This document shows positions 44,227 through 57,186 of a stretch of 64,000 nt of DNA, in pieces; positions within the stretch are counted from its first letter, which is position 1; the number at the start of each line of letters is the position of its first letter. The position numbers and the translations under genes are program-made. Below the pieces are notes generated by a model. It was given only the letters and a program-made list of their open reading frames with translations, searched no databases and was not told the origin of the DNA. Location: contig JAPFFF010000091.1 in the NCBI GenBank assembly GCA_039105265.1, positions 1 to 64,000 on the forward strand, in the 5' to 3' direction. This DNA comes from Tritrichomonas musculus (taxonomy: Eukaryota; Parabasalia; Tritrichomonadida; Tritrichomonadidae).

Positions 44227-47200
44227 GTTGCTCCTTGTCTGAGTTGCTCCTTGGGTAAGTTGTTCCTTTGCTGAGTTGTTCCTTTGCTGAGTTGTTTCTT
44301 GGCTGAATTGTTCCTTGGCTGAGTTGTTTCTTGGCTGAGATGTTTCTTTGCTAAGTTGTTCCTTGGCTGAGTTGTTTCTTGGGTAAGTTGTTCCTTGGCT
44401 GAGTTGTTTCTTGGCTGAGTTGTTCCTTGGCTGAGTTGTTCCTTGGCTGAGTTGTTTCTTGGCTGAGATGTTTCTTTGCTAAGTTGTTCCTTGGCTGAGT
44501 TGTTTCTTGGGTAAGTTGTTTCTTGGCTGAGTTGTTTCTTGGCTGAGTTGTTTCTTGGCTGAGTTGTTTCTTGGCTGAGTTGTCTCTTGGCTGAGTTGTT
44601 TCTTGGCTGAATTGTTCCTTGGCTGAGTTGTTTCTTGGCTGAGATGTTTCTTTGCTAAGTTGTTCCTTGGCTGAGTTGTTTCTTGGGTAAGTTGTTCCTT
44701 GGCTGAGTTGTTTCTTGGCTGAGTTGTTTCTTGGCTGAATTGTTCCTTGGCTGAGTTGTTTCTTGGCTGAGATGTTTCTTTGCTAAGTTGTTCCTTGGCT
44801 GAGTTGTTTCTTGGGTAAGTTGTTCCTTGGCTGAGTTGTTTCTTGGGTAAGTTGTTCCTTGGCTGAGTTGTTCCTTGGCTGAGTTGTTTCTTGGCTGAGA
44901 TGTTTCTTTGCTAAGTTGTTCCTTGGCTGAGTTGTTTCTTGGGTAAGTTGTTCCTTGGCTGAGTTGTTTCTTGGCTGAGTTGTTTCTTGGCTGAGTTGTT
45001 CCTTGGCTGAGTTGTTTCTTGGCTGAGTTGTTTCTTGGCTGAATTGTTCCTTGGCTGAATTGTTCCTGGGCTGAGTTGTTTCTTGGCTGAGATGTTTCTT
45101 TGCTAAGTTGTTCCTTGGCTGAGTTGTTCCTTTGCTGAGTTGTTTCTTGGCTGAATTGTTCCTTGGCTGAGTTGTTTCTTGGCTGAGATGTTTCTTTGCT
45201 AAGTTGTTCCTTGGCTGAGTTGTTTCTTGGGTAAGTTGTTCCTTGGCTGAGTTGTTTCTTGGCTGAGTTGTTCCTTGGCTGAGTTGTTCCTTGGCTGAGT
45301 TGTTTCTTGGCTGAGATGTTTCTTTGCTAAGTTGTTCCTTGGCTGAGTTGTTTCTTGGGTAAGTTGTTTCTTGGCTGAGTTGTTTCTTGGCTGAGTTGTT
45401 TCTTGGCTGAGTTGTTTCTTGGCTGAGTTGTCTCTTGGCTGAGTTGTTTCTTGGCTGAATTGTTCCTTGGCTGAGTTGTTTCTTGGCTGAGATGTTTCTT
45501 TGCTAAGTTGTTCCTTGGCTGAGTTGTTTCTTGGGTAAGTTGTTCCTTGGCTGAGTTGTTTCTTGGCTGAGTTGTTTCTTGGCTGAATTGTTCCTTGGCT
45601 GAGTTGTTTCTTGGCTGAGATGTTTCTTTGCTAAGTTGTTCCTTGGCTGAGTTGTTTCTTGGGTAAGTTGTTCCTTGGCTGAGTTGTTTCTTGGGTAAGT
45701 TGTTCCTTGGCTGAGTTGTTCCTTGGCTGAGTTGTTTCTTGGCTGAGATGTTTCTTTGCTAAGTTGTTCCTTGGCTGAGTTGTTTCTTGGGTAAGTTGTT
45801 CCTTGGCTGAGTTGTTTCTTGGCTGAGTTATTTCTTGGCTGAGTTGTTCCTTGGCTGAGTTGTTTCTTGGCTGAGTTGTTTCTTGGCTGAATTGTTTCTT
45901 GGCTGAATTGTTCCTTGGCTGAGTTGTTTCTTGGCTGAATTGTTCCTTGGCTGAATTGTTCTTTGGCTGAGTTGTTCCTTGGCTGAGTTGTTCCTTGGCT
46001 AAGTTGTTCCTTGGCTGAGTTGTTCCTTTGCTGAGTTGTTTCTTGGCTGAATTGCTCCTTGGGTAAGTTGTTCCTTGGCTGAGTTGTTCCTTTACTGAGT
46101 TGTTTCTTGGCTGAATTGTTCCTTGGCTGAGTTGTTTCTTGGCTGAATTGTTCATTGGCTGAGTTGTTTCTTGGCTGAGTTGTTCCTTGGCTAAGTTGTT
46201 CCTTGGCTGAGTTGTTCCTTTGCTGAGTTGTTTCTTGGCTGAATTGCTCCTTGGGTAAGTTGTTCCTTGGCTGAGTTGTTCCTTTACTGAGTTGTTTCTT
46301 GGCTGAATTGTTCCTTGGCTGAGTTGTTTCTTGGCTGAATTGTTCATTGGCTGAGTTGTTCCTTGGCTGAGTTGTTCCTTTGCTGAGTTGTTTCTTGGCT
46401 GAATTGCTCCTTGGGTAAGTTGTTCCTTGGCTGAGTTGTTCCTTTACTGAGTTGTTTCTTGGCTGAATTGTTCCTTGGCTGAGTTGTTTCTTGGCTGAAT
46501 TGTTCATTGGCTGAGTTGTTTCTTGGCTGAGTTGTTTCTTGGCTGAGTTGTTTCTTGGCTGAATTGTTCATTGGCTGAGTTGTTTCTTGGCTGAGTTGTT
46601 TCTTGGCTGAGTTGTTTCTTGGCTGAATTGTTCCTTGGCTGAGTTGTTTCTTGGCTGAATTGTTCCTTGGCTGAATTGTTCCTTGGCTGAGTTGTTTCTT
46701 GGCTGAGTTGCTCCTTGGCTGAGTTGCTCCTTGGGTAAGTTGTTCCTTGGCTGAGTTGTTCCTTTGCTGAGTTGTTTCTTGGCTGAATTGTTCCTTGGCT
46801 GAGTTGTTTCTTGGCTGAATTGTTCATTGGCTGAGTTGTTCCTTGGCTAAGTTGTTCCTTGGCTGAGTTGTTTCTTGGCTGAATTGTTCCTTGGCTGAAT
46901 TGTTCTTTGGCTGAGTTGTTCCTTGGCTGAGTTGTTCCTTGGCTGAGTTGTTTCTTGGCTGAGTTGTTTCTTGGCTGAGTTGTTTCTTGGCTGAATTGTT
47001 CCTTGGCTGAGTTGTTTCTTGGCTGAATTGTTCCTTGGCTGAATTGTTCTTTGGCTGAGTTGTTCCTTGGCTGAGTTGTTCCTTGGCTAAGTTGTTTCTT
47101 GGCTGAATTGTTCCTTGGCTGAGTTGTTTCTTGGCTGAGATGTTTCTTTGCTAAGTTGTTCCTTGGCTGAGTTGTTTCTTGGGTAAGTTGTTCCTTGGCT

Positions 47201-49074
47201 GAGTTGTTTCTTGGCTGAATTGTTTCTTGGCTGAGTTGTTTCTTGGCTGAATTGTTCCTTGGCTGAGTTGTTTCTTGGCTGAATTGTTCCTTGGCTGAGT
47301 TGTTTCTTGGCTGAGTTGCTCCTTGGCTAAGTTGTTTTTTGGCTGAGTTGCTTCTTGGGTAAGTTGTTCCTTTGCTGAGTTGTTTCTTGGCTGGATTGTT
47401 TCTTGGCTGAGTTGTTTCTTGGCTGAGTTGCTCCTTGGCTGAGTTGCTCCTTGGGTAAGTTGTTCCTTGGCTGAGTTGTTCCTTGGCTGAGTTGTTTCTT
47501 GGCTGAGTTGTTCCTTGGCTGAGTTGTTTCTTGGCTGAGTTGCTCCTTGGCTGAGTTGCTCCTTGGGTAAGTTGTTCCTTGGCTGAGTTGTTCCTTTGCT
47601 GAGTTGTTTCTTGGCTGAATTGTTCTTTGGCTGAGTTGTTCCTTGGCTGAGTTGTTCCTTGGCTAAGTTGTTCTTTGGCTGAGTTGTTCCTTTGCTGAGT
47701 TGTTTCTTGGCTGAGTTGCTCCTTGGCTAAGTTGATTTTTGGCTGAGTTGCTTCTTGGGTAAGTTGTTCCTTTGCTGAGTTGTTTCTTGGCTGAATTGTT
47801 CCTTGGCTGAGTTGTTTCTTGGCTGAGTTGCTCCTTGGCTGAGTTGCTTCTTGGGTAAGTTGTTCCTTTGCTGAGTTGTTTCTTGGCTGGATTGTTCCTT
47901 GGCTGAGTTGTTTCTTGGCTGAGTTGCTCCTTGGCTGAGTTGCTCCTTGGGTAAGTTGTTCCTTGGCTGAGTTGTTCCTTTGCTGAGTTGTTTCTTGGCT
48001 GAATTGTTCTTTGGCTGAGTTGTTCCTTGGCTGAGTTGTTCCTTGGCTAAGTTGTTCCTTGGCTGAGTTGTTCCTTTGCTGAGTTGTTTCTTGGCTGAGT
48101 TGCTCCTTGGCTAAGTTGTTTCTTGGCTGAATTGTTCCTTTACTGAGTTGTTTCTTGGCTGAATTGTTCCTTGGCTGAGTTGTTTCTTGGCTGAATTGTT
48201 CATTGGCTGAGTTGTTTCTTGGCTGAGTTGTTTCTTGGCTGAGTTGTTTCTTGGCTGAATTGTTCCTTGGCTGAGTTGTTTCTTGGCTGAATTGTTCCTT
48301 GGCTGAATTGTTCCTTGGCTGAGTTGTTCCTTGGCTGAGTTGTTCCTTGGCTAAGTTGTTCCTTGGCTGAGTTGTTCCTTTGCTGAGTTGTTTCTTGGCT
48401 GAATTGCTCCTTGGGTAAGTTGTTCCTTGGCTGAGTTGTTCCTTTACTGAGTTGTTTCTTGGCTGAATTGTTCCTTGGCTGAGTTGTTTCTTGGCTGAAT
48501 TGTTCATTGGCTGAGTTGTTTCTTGGCTGAGTTGTTTCTTGGCTGAGTTGTTTCTTGGCTGAATTGTTCCTTGGCTGAGTTGTTTCTTGGCTGAATTGTT
48601 CCTTGGCTGAATTGTTCCTTGGCTGAGTTGTTTCTTGGCTGAGTTGCTCCTTGGCTGAGTTGCTCCTTGGGTAAGTTGTTCCTTGGCTGAGTTGTTCCTT
48701 TGCTGAGTTGTTTCTTGGCTGAATTGTTCCTTGGCTGAGTTGTTTCTTGGCTGAATTGTTCATTGGCTGAATTGTTCCTTGGCTGAGTTGTTTCTTGGCT
48801 GAGTTGCTCCTTGGCTGAGTTGCTCCTTGGGTAAGTTGTTCCTTGGCTGAGTTGTTCCTTTGCTGAGTTGTTTCTTGGCTGAATTGTTCCTTGGCTGAAT
48901 TGTTCCTTGGCTGAGTTGTTTCTTGGCTGAGTTGCTCCTTGGCTGAGTTGCTCCTTGGGTAAGTTGTTCCTTGGCTGAGTTGTTCCTTTGCTGAGTTGTT
49001 TCTTGGCTGAATTGTTCCTTGGCTGAGTTGTTTCTTGGCTGAATTGTTCATTGGCTGAGTTGTTCCTTGGCTGA
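44227..49074. repeat. Macro-unit of 4,848 bp, copy 2 (A then B/C)
   Basis: Runs from landmark j at 44227 to j at 49075 (303 monomers). It follows copy 1 marker for marker: CTCTT at 44579 (+352), TTCCTGGGCT at 45063 (+836), GTTATTTC near 45827, the C signature at 47315. It has a 192-bp duplication of a B block at 46147-46338 (i at 46147 and 46339), which shifts the offset from 4,832 to 5,024 bp. A 192-bp deficit near 48300 restores it to 4,832, and one extra monomer makes the total 4,848. Confidence 0.85.
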
Positions 49075-52000
49075 GTTGCTCCTTGTCTGAGTTGCTCCTT
49101 GGGTAAGTTGTTCCTTTGCTGAGTTGTTCCTTTGCTGAGTTGTTTCTTGGCTGAATTGTTCCTTGGCTGAGTTGTTTCTTGGCTGAGATGTTTCTTTGCT
49201 AAGTTGTTCCTTGGCTGAGTTGTTTCTTGGGTAAGTTGTTCCTTGGCTGAGTTGTTTCTTGGCTGAGTTGTTCCTTGGCTGAGTTGTTCCTTGGCTGAGT
49301 TGTTTCTTGGCTGAGATGTTTCTTTGCTAAGTTGTTCCTTGGCTGAGTTGTTTCTTGGGTAAGTTGTTTCTTGGCTGAGTTGTTTCTTGGCTGAGTTGTT
49401 TCTTGGCTGAGTTGTTTCTTGGCTGAGTTGTCTCTTGGCTGAGTTGTTTCTTGGCTGAATTGTTCCTTGGCTGAGTTGTTTCTTGGCTGAGATGTTTCTT
49501 TGCTAAGTTGTTCCTTGGCTGAGTTGTTTCTTGGGTAAGTTGTTCCTTGGCTGAGTTGTTTCTTGGCTGAGTTGTTTCTTGGCTGAATTGTTCCTTGGCT
49601 GAGTTGTTTCTTGGCTGAGATGTTTCTTTGCTAAGTTGTTCCTTGGCTGAGTTGTTTCTTGGGTAAGTTGTTCCTTGGCTGAGTTGTTTCTTGGGTAAGT
49701 TGTTCCTTGGCTGAGTTGTTCCTTGGCTGAGTTGTTTCTTGGCTGAGATGTTTCTTTGCTAAGTTGTTCCTTGGCTGAGTTGTTTCTTGGGTAAGTTGTT
49801 CCTTGGCTGAGTTGTTTCTTGGCTGAGTTGTTTCTTGGCTGAGTTGTTCCTTGGCTGAGTTGTTTCTTGGCTGAGTTGTTTCTTGGCTGAATTGTTCCTT
49901 GGCTGAATTGTTCCTGGGCTGAGTTGTTTCTTGGCTGAGATGTTTCTTTGCTAAGTTGTTCCTTGGCTGAGTTGTTTCTTGGCTGAGTTGTTTCTTGGCT
50001 GAATTGTTCCTTGGCTGAGTTGTTTCTTGGCTGAGATGTTTCTTTGCTAAGTTGTTCCTTGGCTGAGTTGTTTCTTGGGTAAGTTGTTCCTTGGCTGAGT
50101 TGTTTCTTGGGTAAGTTGTTCCTTGGCTGAGTTGTTCCTTGGCTGAGTTGTTTCTTGGCTGAGATGTTTCTTTGCTAAGTTGTTCCTTGGCTGAGTTGTT
50201 TCTTGGGTAAGTTGTTCCTTGGCTGAGTTGTTCCTTGGCTGAGTTGTTTCTTGGGTAAGTTGTTCCTTGGCTGAGTTGTTTCTTGGCTGAGTTGTTTCTT
50301 GGCTGAATTGTTCCTTGGCTGAGTTGTTTCTTGGCTGAGATGTTTCTTTGCTAAGTTGTTCCTTGGCTGAGTTGTTTCTTGGGTAAGTTGTTCCTTGGCT
50401 GAGTTGTTTCTTGGGTAAGTTGTTCCTTGGCTGAGTTGTTCCTTGGCTGAGTTGTTTCTTGGCTGAGATGTTTCTTTGCTAAGTTGTTCCTTGGCTGAGT
50501 TGTTTCTTGGGTAAGTTGTTCCTTGGCTGAGTTGTTTCTTGGCTGAGTTGTTTCTTGGCTGAGTTGTTCCTTGGCTGAGTTGTTTCTTGGCTGAGTTGTT
50601 TCTTGGCTGAATTGTTCCTTGGCTGAGTTGTTTCTTGGGTAAGTTGTTCCTTGGCTGAGTTGTTTCTTGGGTAAGTTGTTCCTTGGCTGAGTTGTTTCTT
50701 GGCTGAGTTGTTTCTTGGCTGAGTTGTTTCTTGGCTGAATTGTTCCTTGGCTGAGTTGTTTCTTGGCTGAGATGTTTCTTTGCTAAGTTGTTCCTTGGCT
50801 GAGTTGTTTCTTGGGTAAGTTGTTCCTTGGCTGAGTTGTTTCTTGGCTGAGTTGTTTCTTGGCTGAATTGTTCCTTGGCTGAGTTGTTTCTTGGCTGAGA
50901 TGTTTCTTTGCTAAGTTGTTCCTTGGCTGAGTTGTTTCTTGGGTAAGTTGTTCCTTGGCTGAGTTGTTTCTTGGCTGAGTTGTTCCTTGGCTGAGTTGTT
51001 CCTTGGCTGAGTTGTTTCTTGGCTGAGTTGTTTCTTTGCTAAGTTGTTCCTTGGCTGAGTTGTTTCTTGGGTAAGTTGTTCCTTGGCTGAGTTGTTTCTT
51101 GGCTGAGTTGTTTCTTGGCTGAGTTGTTCCTTGGCTGAGTTGTTTCTTGGCTGAATTGTTCCTTGGCTGAGTTGTTTCTTGGCTGAGTTGTTTCTTGGCT
51201 GAATTGTTCCTTGGCTGAATTGTTCCTTGGCTGAATTGTTCCTTGGCTGAGTTGTTTCTTGGCTGAGATGTTTCTTTGCTAAGTTGTTCCTTGGCTGAGT
51301 TGTTTCTTGGCTGAGATGTTTCTTTGCTAAGTTGTTCCTTGGCTGAGTTGTTTCTTGGGTAAGTTGTTCCTTGGCTGATTTGTTTCTTTGCTGAGTTGTT
51401 CCTTGGCTGAGTTGTTCCTTGGCTGAGTTGTTTCTTGGCTGAGATGTTTCTTTGCTAAGTTGTTCCTTGGCTGAGTTGTTTCTTGGGTAAGTTGTTCCTT
51501 GGCTGAGTTGTTTCTTGGCTGAGTTGTTTCTTGGCTGAATTGTTCCTTGGCTGAGTTGTTTCTTGGCTGAGATGTTTCTTTGCTAAGTTGTTTCTTGGCT
51601 GAGTTGTTTCTTGGGTAAGTTGTTCCTTGGCTGAGTTGTTTCTTGGCTGAATTGTTCCTTGGCTGAGTTGTTTCTTGGCTGAGATGTTTCTTTGCTAAGT
51701 TGTTCCTTGGCTGAGTTGTTTCTTTGCTAAGTTGTTCCTTGGCTGAGTTGTTTCTTGGGTAAGTTGTTCCTTGGCTGAGTTGTTCCTTGGCTGAGTTGTT
51801 TCTTGGCTGAGATGTTTCTTTGCTAAGTTGTTCCTTGGCTGAGTTGTTTCTTGGGTAAGTTGTTCCTTGGCTGAGTTGTTTCTTGGCTGAGTTGTTCCTT
51901 GGCTGAGTTGTTCCTTGGCTGAGTTGTTTCTTGGCTGAGATGTTTCTTTGCTAAGTTGTTCCTTGGCTGAGTTGTTTCTTGGGTAAGTTGTTCCTTGGCT

Positions 52001-55000
52001 GAGTTGTTCCTTGGCTGAGTTGTTTCTTGGCTGAGATGTTTCTTTGCTAAGTTGTTCCTTGGCTGAGTTGTTTCTTGGGTAAGTTGTTCCTTGGCTGAGT
52101 TGTTTCTTGGCTGAGTTGTTTCTTGGCTGAATTGTTCCTTGGCTGAGTTGTTTCTTGGCTGAGATGTTTCTTTGCTAAGTTGTTCCTTGGCTGAGTTGTT
52201 TCTTGGGTAAGTTGTTCCTTGGCTGAGTTGTTTCTTGGGTAAGTTGTTCCTTGGCTGAGTTGTTCCTTGGCTGAGTTGTTTCTTGGCTGAGATGTTTCTT
52301 TGCTAAGTTGTTCCTTGGCTGAGTTGTTTCTTGGGTAAGTTGTTCCTTGGCTGAGTTGTTCCTTGGCTGAGTTGTTTCTTGGGTAAGTTGTTCCTTGGCT
52401 GAGTTGTTTCTTGGCTGAGTTGTTTCTTGGCTGAATTGTTCCTTGGCTGAGTTGTTTCTTGGCTGAGATGTTTCTTTGCTAAGTTGTTCCTTGGCTGAGT
52501 TGTTTCTTGGGTAAGTTGTTCCTTGGCTGAGTTGTTTCTTGGGTAAGTTGTTCCTTGGCTGAGTTGTTTCTTGGGTAAGTTGTTCCTTGGCTGAGTTGTT
52601 CCTTGGCTGAGTTGTTTCTTGGCTGAGATGTTTCTTTGCTAAGTTGTTCCTTGGCTGAGTTGTTTCTTGGGTAAGTTGTTCCTTGGCTGAGTTGTTTCTT
52701 GGCTGAGTTGTTCCTTGGCTGAGTTGTTCCTTGGCTGAGTTGTTTCTTGGCTGAGATGTTTCTTTGCTAAGTTGTTCCTTGGCTGAGTTGTTTCTTGGGT
52801 AAGTTGTTCCTTGGCTGAGTTGTTCCTTGGCTGAGTTGTTTCTTGGCTGAGATGTTTCTTTGCTAAGTTGTTCCTTGGCTGAGTTGTTTCTTGGGTAAGT
52901 TGTTTCTTGGCTGAATTGTTTCTTGGCTGAGTTGTTTCTTGGCTGAATTGTTCCTTGGCTGAGTTGTTTCTTGGCTGAGATGTTTCTTTGCTAAGTTGTT
53001 CCTTGGCTGAGTTGTTTCTTGGGTAAGTTGTTCCTTGGCTGAGTTGTTTCTTGGGTAAGTTGTTCCTTGGCTGAGTTGTTCCTTGGCTGAGTTGTTTCTT
53101 GGCTGAGATGTTTCTTTGCTAAGTTGTTCCTTGGCTGAGTTGTTTCTTGGGTAAGTTGTTCCTTGGCTGAGTTGTTCCTTGGCTGAGTTGTTTCTTGGGT
53201 AAGTTGTTCCTTGGCTGAGTTGTTTCTTGGCTGAGTTGTTTCTTGGCTGAATTGTTCCTTGGCTGAGTTGTTTCTTGGCTGAGATGTTTCTTTGCTAAGT
53301 TGTTCCTTGGCTGAGTTGTTTCTTGGGTAAGTTGTTCCTTGGCTGAGTTGTTTCTTGGGTAAGTTGTTCCTTGGCTGAGTTGTTCCTTGGCTGAGTTGTT
53401 TCTTGGCTGAGATGTTTCTTTGCTAAGTTGTTCCTTGGCTGAGTTGTTTCTTGGGTAAGTTGTTCCTTGGCTGAGTTGTTTCTTGGCTGAGTTGTTTCTT
53501 GGCTGAGTTGTTCCTTGGCTGAGTTGTTTCTTGGCTGAGTTGTTTCTTGGCTGAATTGTTCCTTGGCTGAATTGTTCCTTGGCTGAGTTGTTTCTTGGCT
53601 GAGATGTTTCTTTGCTAAGTTGTTCCTTGGCTGAGTTGTTTCTTGGGTAAGTTGTTCCTTGGCTGATTTGTTTCTTTGCTGAGTTGTTCCTTGGCTGAGT
53701 TGTTCCTTGGCTGAGTTGTTTCTTGGCTGAGATGTTTCTTTGCTAAGTTGTTCCTTGGCTGAGTTGTTTCTTGGGTAAGTTGTTCCTTGGCTGAGTTGTT
53801 TCTTGGCTGAGTTGTTTCTTGGCTGAGTTGTTTCTTGGCTGAATTGTTCCTTGGCTGAGTTGTTTCTTGGCTGAGATGTTTCTTTGCTAAGTTGTTCCTT
53901 GGCTGAGTTGTTTCTTGGGTAAGTTGTTCCTTGGCTGAGTTGTTTCTTGGCTGAGTTGTTTCTTGGCTGAATTGTTCCTTGGCTGAGTTGTTTCTTGGCT
54001 GAGATGTTTCTTTGCTAAGTTGTTCCTTGGCTGAGTTGTTTCTTGGGTAAGTTGTTCCTTGGCTGAGTTGTTTCTTGGGTAAGTTGTTCCTTGGCTGAGT
54101 TGTTCCTTGGCTGAGTTGTTTCTTGGCTGAGTTGTTTCTTTGCTAAGTTGTTCCTTGGCTGAGTTGTTTCTTGGGTAAGTTGTTCCTTGGCTGAGTTGTT
54201 TCTTGGCTGAGTTGTTTCTTGGCTGAGTTGTTCCTTGGCTGAGTTGTTTCTTGGCTGAGTTGTTTCTTGGCTGAATTGTTCCTTGGCTGAATTGTTCCTT
54301 GGCTGAGTTGTTTCTTGGCTGAGATGTTTCTTTGCTAAGTTGTTCCTTGGCTGAGTTGTTTCTTGGCTGAGATGTTTCTTTGCTAAGTTGTTCCTTGGCT
54401 GAGTTGTTTCTTGGGTAAGTTGTTCCTTGGCTGATTTGTTTCTTGGCTGAGTTGTTTCTTGGCTGAATTGTTCCTTGGCTGAGTTGTTTCTTGGCTGAGA
54501 TGTTTCTTTGCTAAGTTGTTCCTTGGCTGAGTTGTTTCTTGGGTAAGTTGTTCCTTGGCTGAGTTGTTTCTTGGGTAAATTGTTCCTTGGCTGAGTTGTT
54601 CCTTGGCTGAGTTGTTTCTTGGCTGAGATGTTTCTTTGCTAAGTTGTTCCTTGGCTGAGTTGTTTCTTGGGTAAGTTGTTCCTTGGCTGAGTTGTTTCTT
54701 GGCTGAGTTGTTTCTTGGCTGAGTTGTTCCTTGGCTGAGTTGTTTCTTGGCTGAGTTGTTTCTTGGCTGAATTGTTCCTTGGCTGAATTGTTCCTTGGCT
54801 GAGTTGTTTCTTGGCTGAGTTGTTTCTTTGCTAAGTTGTTCCTTGGCTGAGTTGTTTCTTGGGTAAGTTGTTCCTTGGCTGATTTGTTTCTTTGCTGAGT
54901 TGTTCCTTGGCTGAGTTGTTCCTTGGCTGAGTTGTTTCTTGGCTGAGATGTTTCTTTGCTAAGTTGTTCCTTGGCTGAGTTGTTTCTTGGGTAAGTTGTT

Positions 55001-55426
55001 CCTTGGCTGAGTTGTTTCTTGGCTGAGTTGTTTCTTGGCTGAATTGTTCCTTGGCTGAGTTGTTTCTTGGCTGAGATGTTTCTTTGCTAAGTTGTTCCTT
55101 GGCTGAGTTGTTTCTTGGGTAAGTTGTTCCTTGGCTGAGTTGTTTCTTGGGTAAGTTGTTTCTTGGCTGAATTGTTCCTTGGCTGAGTTGTTTCTTGGCT
55201 GAGATGTTTCTTTGCTAAGTTGTTCCTTGGCTGAGTTGTTTCTTGGGTAAGTTGTTCCTTGGCTGAGTTGTTTCTTGGCTGAATTGTTCCTTGGCTGAGT
55301 TGTTTCTTGGCTGAATTGTTCCTTGGCTGAGTTGTTTCTTGGCTGAGTTGTTTCTTGGCTGAATTGTTCCTTGGCTGAGTTGTTTCTTGGCTGAATTGTT
55401 CCTTGGCTGAGTTGTTTCTTGGCTGA
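49075..55426. repeat. Type A satellite domain, expanded (about 6.35 kb)
   Basis: The longest complete A domain in the window. Its first ~1 kb repeats the heads at 39395 and 44227 (CTCTT at 49427, TTCCTGGGCT at 49911), then it continues in 128/144-bp A units where the earlier macro-units already switch to B near +1700. It also matches the domain starting at 58707 at an offset of 9,632 bp (602 monomers), for example the e-a-c-b-c-b stretch at 50610-50670 and 60240-60300. No non-satellite sequence was found. Confidence 0.85.
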
Positions 55427-57186
55427 GTTGCTCCTTGGCTAAGTTGTTTTTTGGCTGAGTTGCTTCTTGGGTAAGTTGTTCCTTTGCTGAGTTGTTTCTT
55501 GGCTGGATTGTTTCTTGGCTGAGTTGTTTCTTGGCTGAGTTGCTCCTTGGCTGAGTTGCTCCTTGGGTAAGTTGTTCCTTGGCTGAGTTGTTCCTTTGCT
55601 GAGTTGTTTCTTGGCTGAGTTGTTCCTTGGCTGAGTTGTTTCTTGGCTGAGTTGCTCCTTGGCTGAGTTGCTCCTTGGGTAAGTTGTTCCTTGGCTGAGT
55701 TGTTCCTTTGCTGAGTTGTTTCTTGGCTGAATTGTTCTTTGGCTGAGTTGTTCCTTGGCTGAGTTGTTCCTTGGCTAAGTTGTTCTTTGGCTGAGTTGTT
55801 CCTTTGCTGAGTTGTTTCTTGGCTGAGTTGCTCCTTGGCTAAGTTGATTTTTGGCTGAGTTGCTTCTTGGGTAAGTTGTTCCTTTGCTGAGTTGTTTCTT
55901 GGCTGAATTGTTCCTTGGCTGAGTTGTTTCTTGGCTGAGTTGCTCCTTGGCTGAGTTGCTTCTTGGGTAAGTTGTTCCTTTGCTGAGTTGTTTCTTGGCT
56001 GGATTGTTCCTTGGCTGAGTTGTTTCTTGGCTGAGTTGCTCCTTGGCTGAGTTGCTCCTTGGGTAAGTTGTTCCTTGGCTGAGTTGTTCCTTTGCTGAGT
56101 TGTTTCTTGGCTGAATTGTTCTTTGGCTGAGTTGTTCCTTGGCTGAGTTGTTCCTTGGCTAAGTTGTTCCTTGGCTGAGTTGTTCCTTTGCTGAGTTGTT
56201 TCTTGGCTGAGTTGCTCCTTGGCTAAGTTGTTTCTTGGCTGAATTGTTCCTTTACTGAGTTGTTTCTTGGCTGAATTGTTCCTTGGCTGAGTTGTTTCTT
56301 GGCTGAATTGTTCATTGGCTGAGTTGTTTCTTGGCTGAGTTGTTTCTTGGCTGAGTTGTTTCTTGGCTGAATTGTTCCTTGGCTGAGTTGTTTCTTGGCT
56401 GAATTGTTCCTTGGCTGAATTGTTCTTTGGCTGAGTTGTTCCTTGGCTGAGTTGTTCCTTGGCTGAGTTGTTCCTTGGCTGAGTTGTTCCTTTGCTGAGT
56501 TGTTTCTTGGCTGAATTGCTCCTTGGGTAAGTTGTTCCTTGGCTGAGTTGTTCCTTTACTGAGTTGTTTCTTGGCTGAATTGTTCCTTGGCTGAGTTGTT
56601 TCTTGGCTGAATTGTTCATTGGCTGAGTTGTTTCTTGGCTGAGTTGTTTCTTGGCTGAGTTGTTTCTTGGCTGAATTGTTCCTTGGCTGAGTTGTTTCTT
56701 GGCTGAATTGTTCCTTGGCTGAATTGTTCCTTGGCTGAGTTGTTTCTTGGCTGAGTTGCTCCTTGGCTGAGTTGCTCCTTGGGTAAGTTGTTCCTTGGCT
56801 GAGTTGTTCCTTTGCTGAGTTGTTTCTTGGCTGAATTGTTCCTTGGCTGAGTTGTTTCTTGGCTGAATTGTTCATTGGCTGAATTGTTCCTTGGCTGAGT
56901 TGTTTCTTGGCTGAGTTGCTCCTTGGCTGAGTTGCTCCTTGGGTAAGTTGTTCCTTGGCTGAGTTGTTCCTTTGCTGAGTTGTTTCTTGGCTGAATTGTT
57001 CCTTGGCTGAATTGTTCCTTGGCTGAGTTGTTTCTTGGCTGAGTTGCTCCTTGGCTGAGTTGCTCCTTGGGTAAGTTGTTCCTTGGCTGAGTTGTTCCTT
57101 TGCTGAGTTGTTTCTTGGCTGAATTGTTCCTTGGCTGAGTTGTTTCTTGGCTGAATTGTTCATTGGCTGAGTTGTTCCTTGGCTGA
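55427..57186. repeat. C domain passing into B domain
   Basis: It opens at 55427 with GTTGCTCCTTGGCTAA and GTTGTTTTTTGGCTGA, the same signature as 47315, 8,112 bp (507 monomers) earlier; landmark j at 57187 is also exactly 8,112 bp after j at 49075. The B tail at 56312-57163 is the same module as 48200-49051. The C and B part is therefore a copy of that in macro-unit 2, with the expanded A domain inserted between. Confidence 0.82.
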
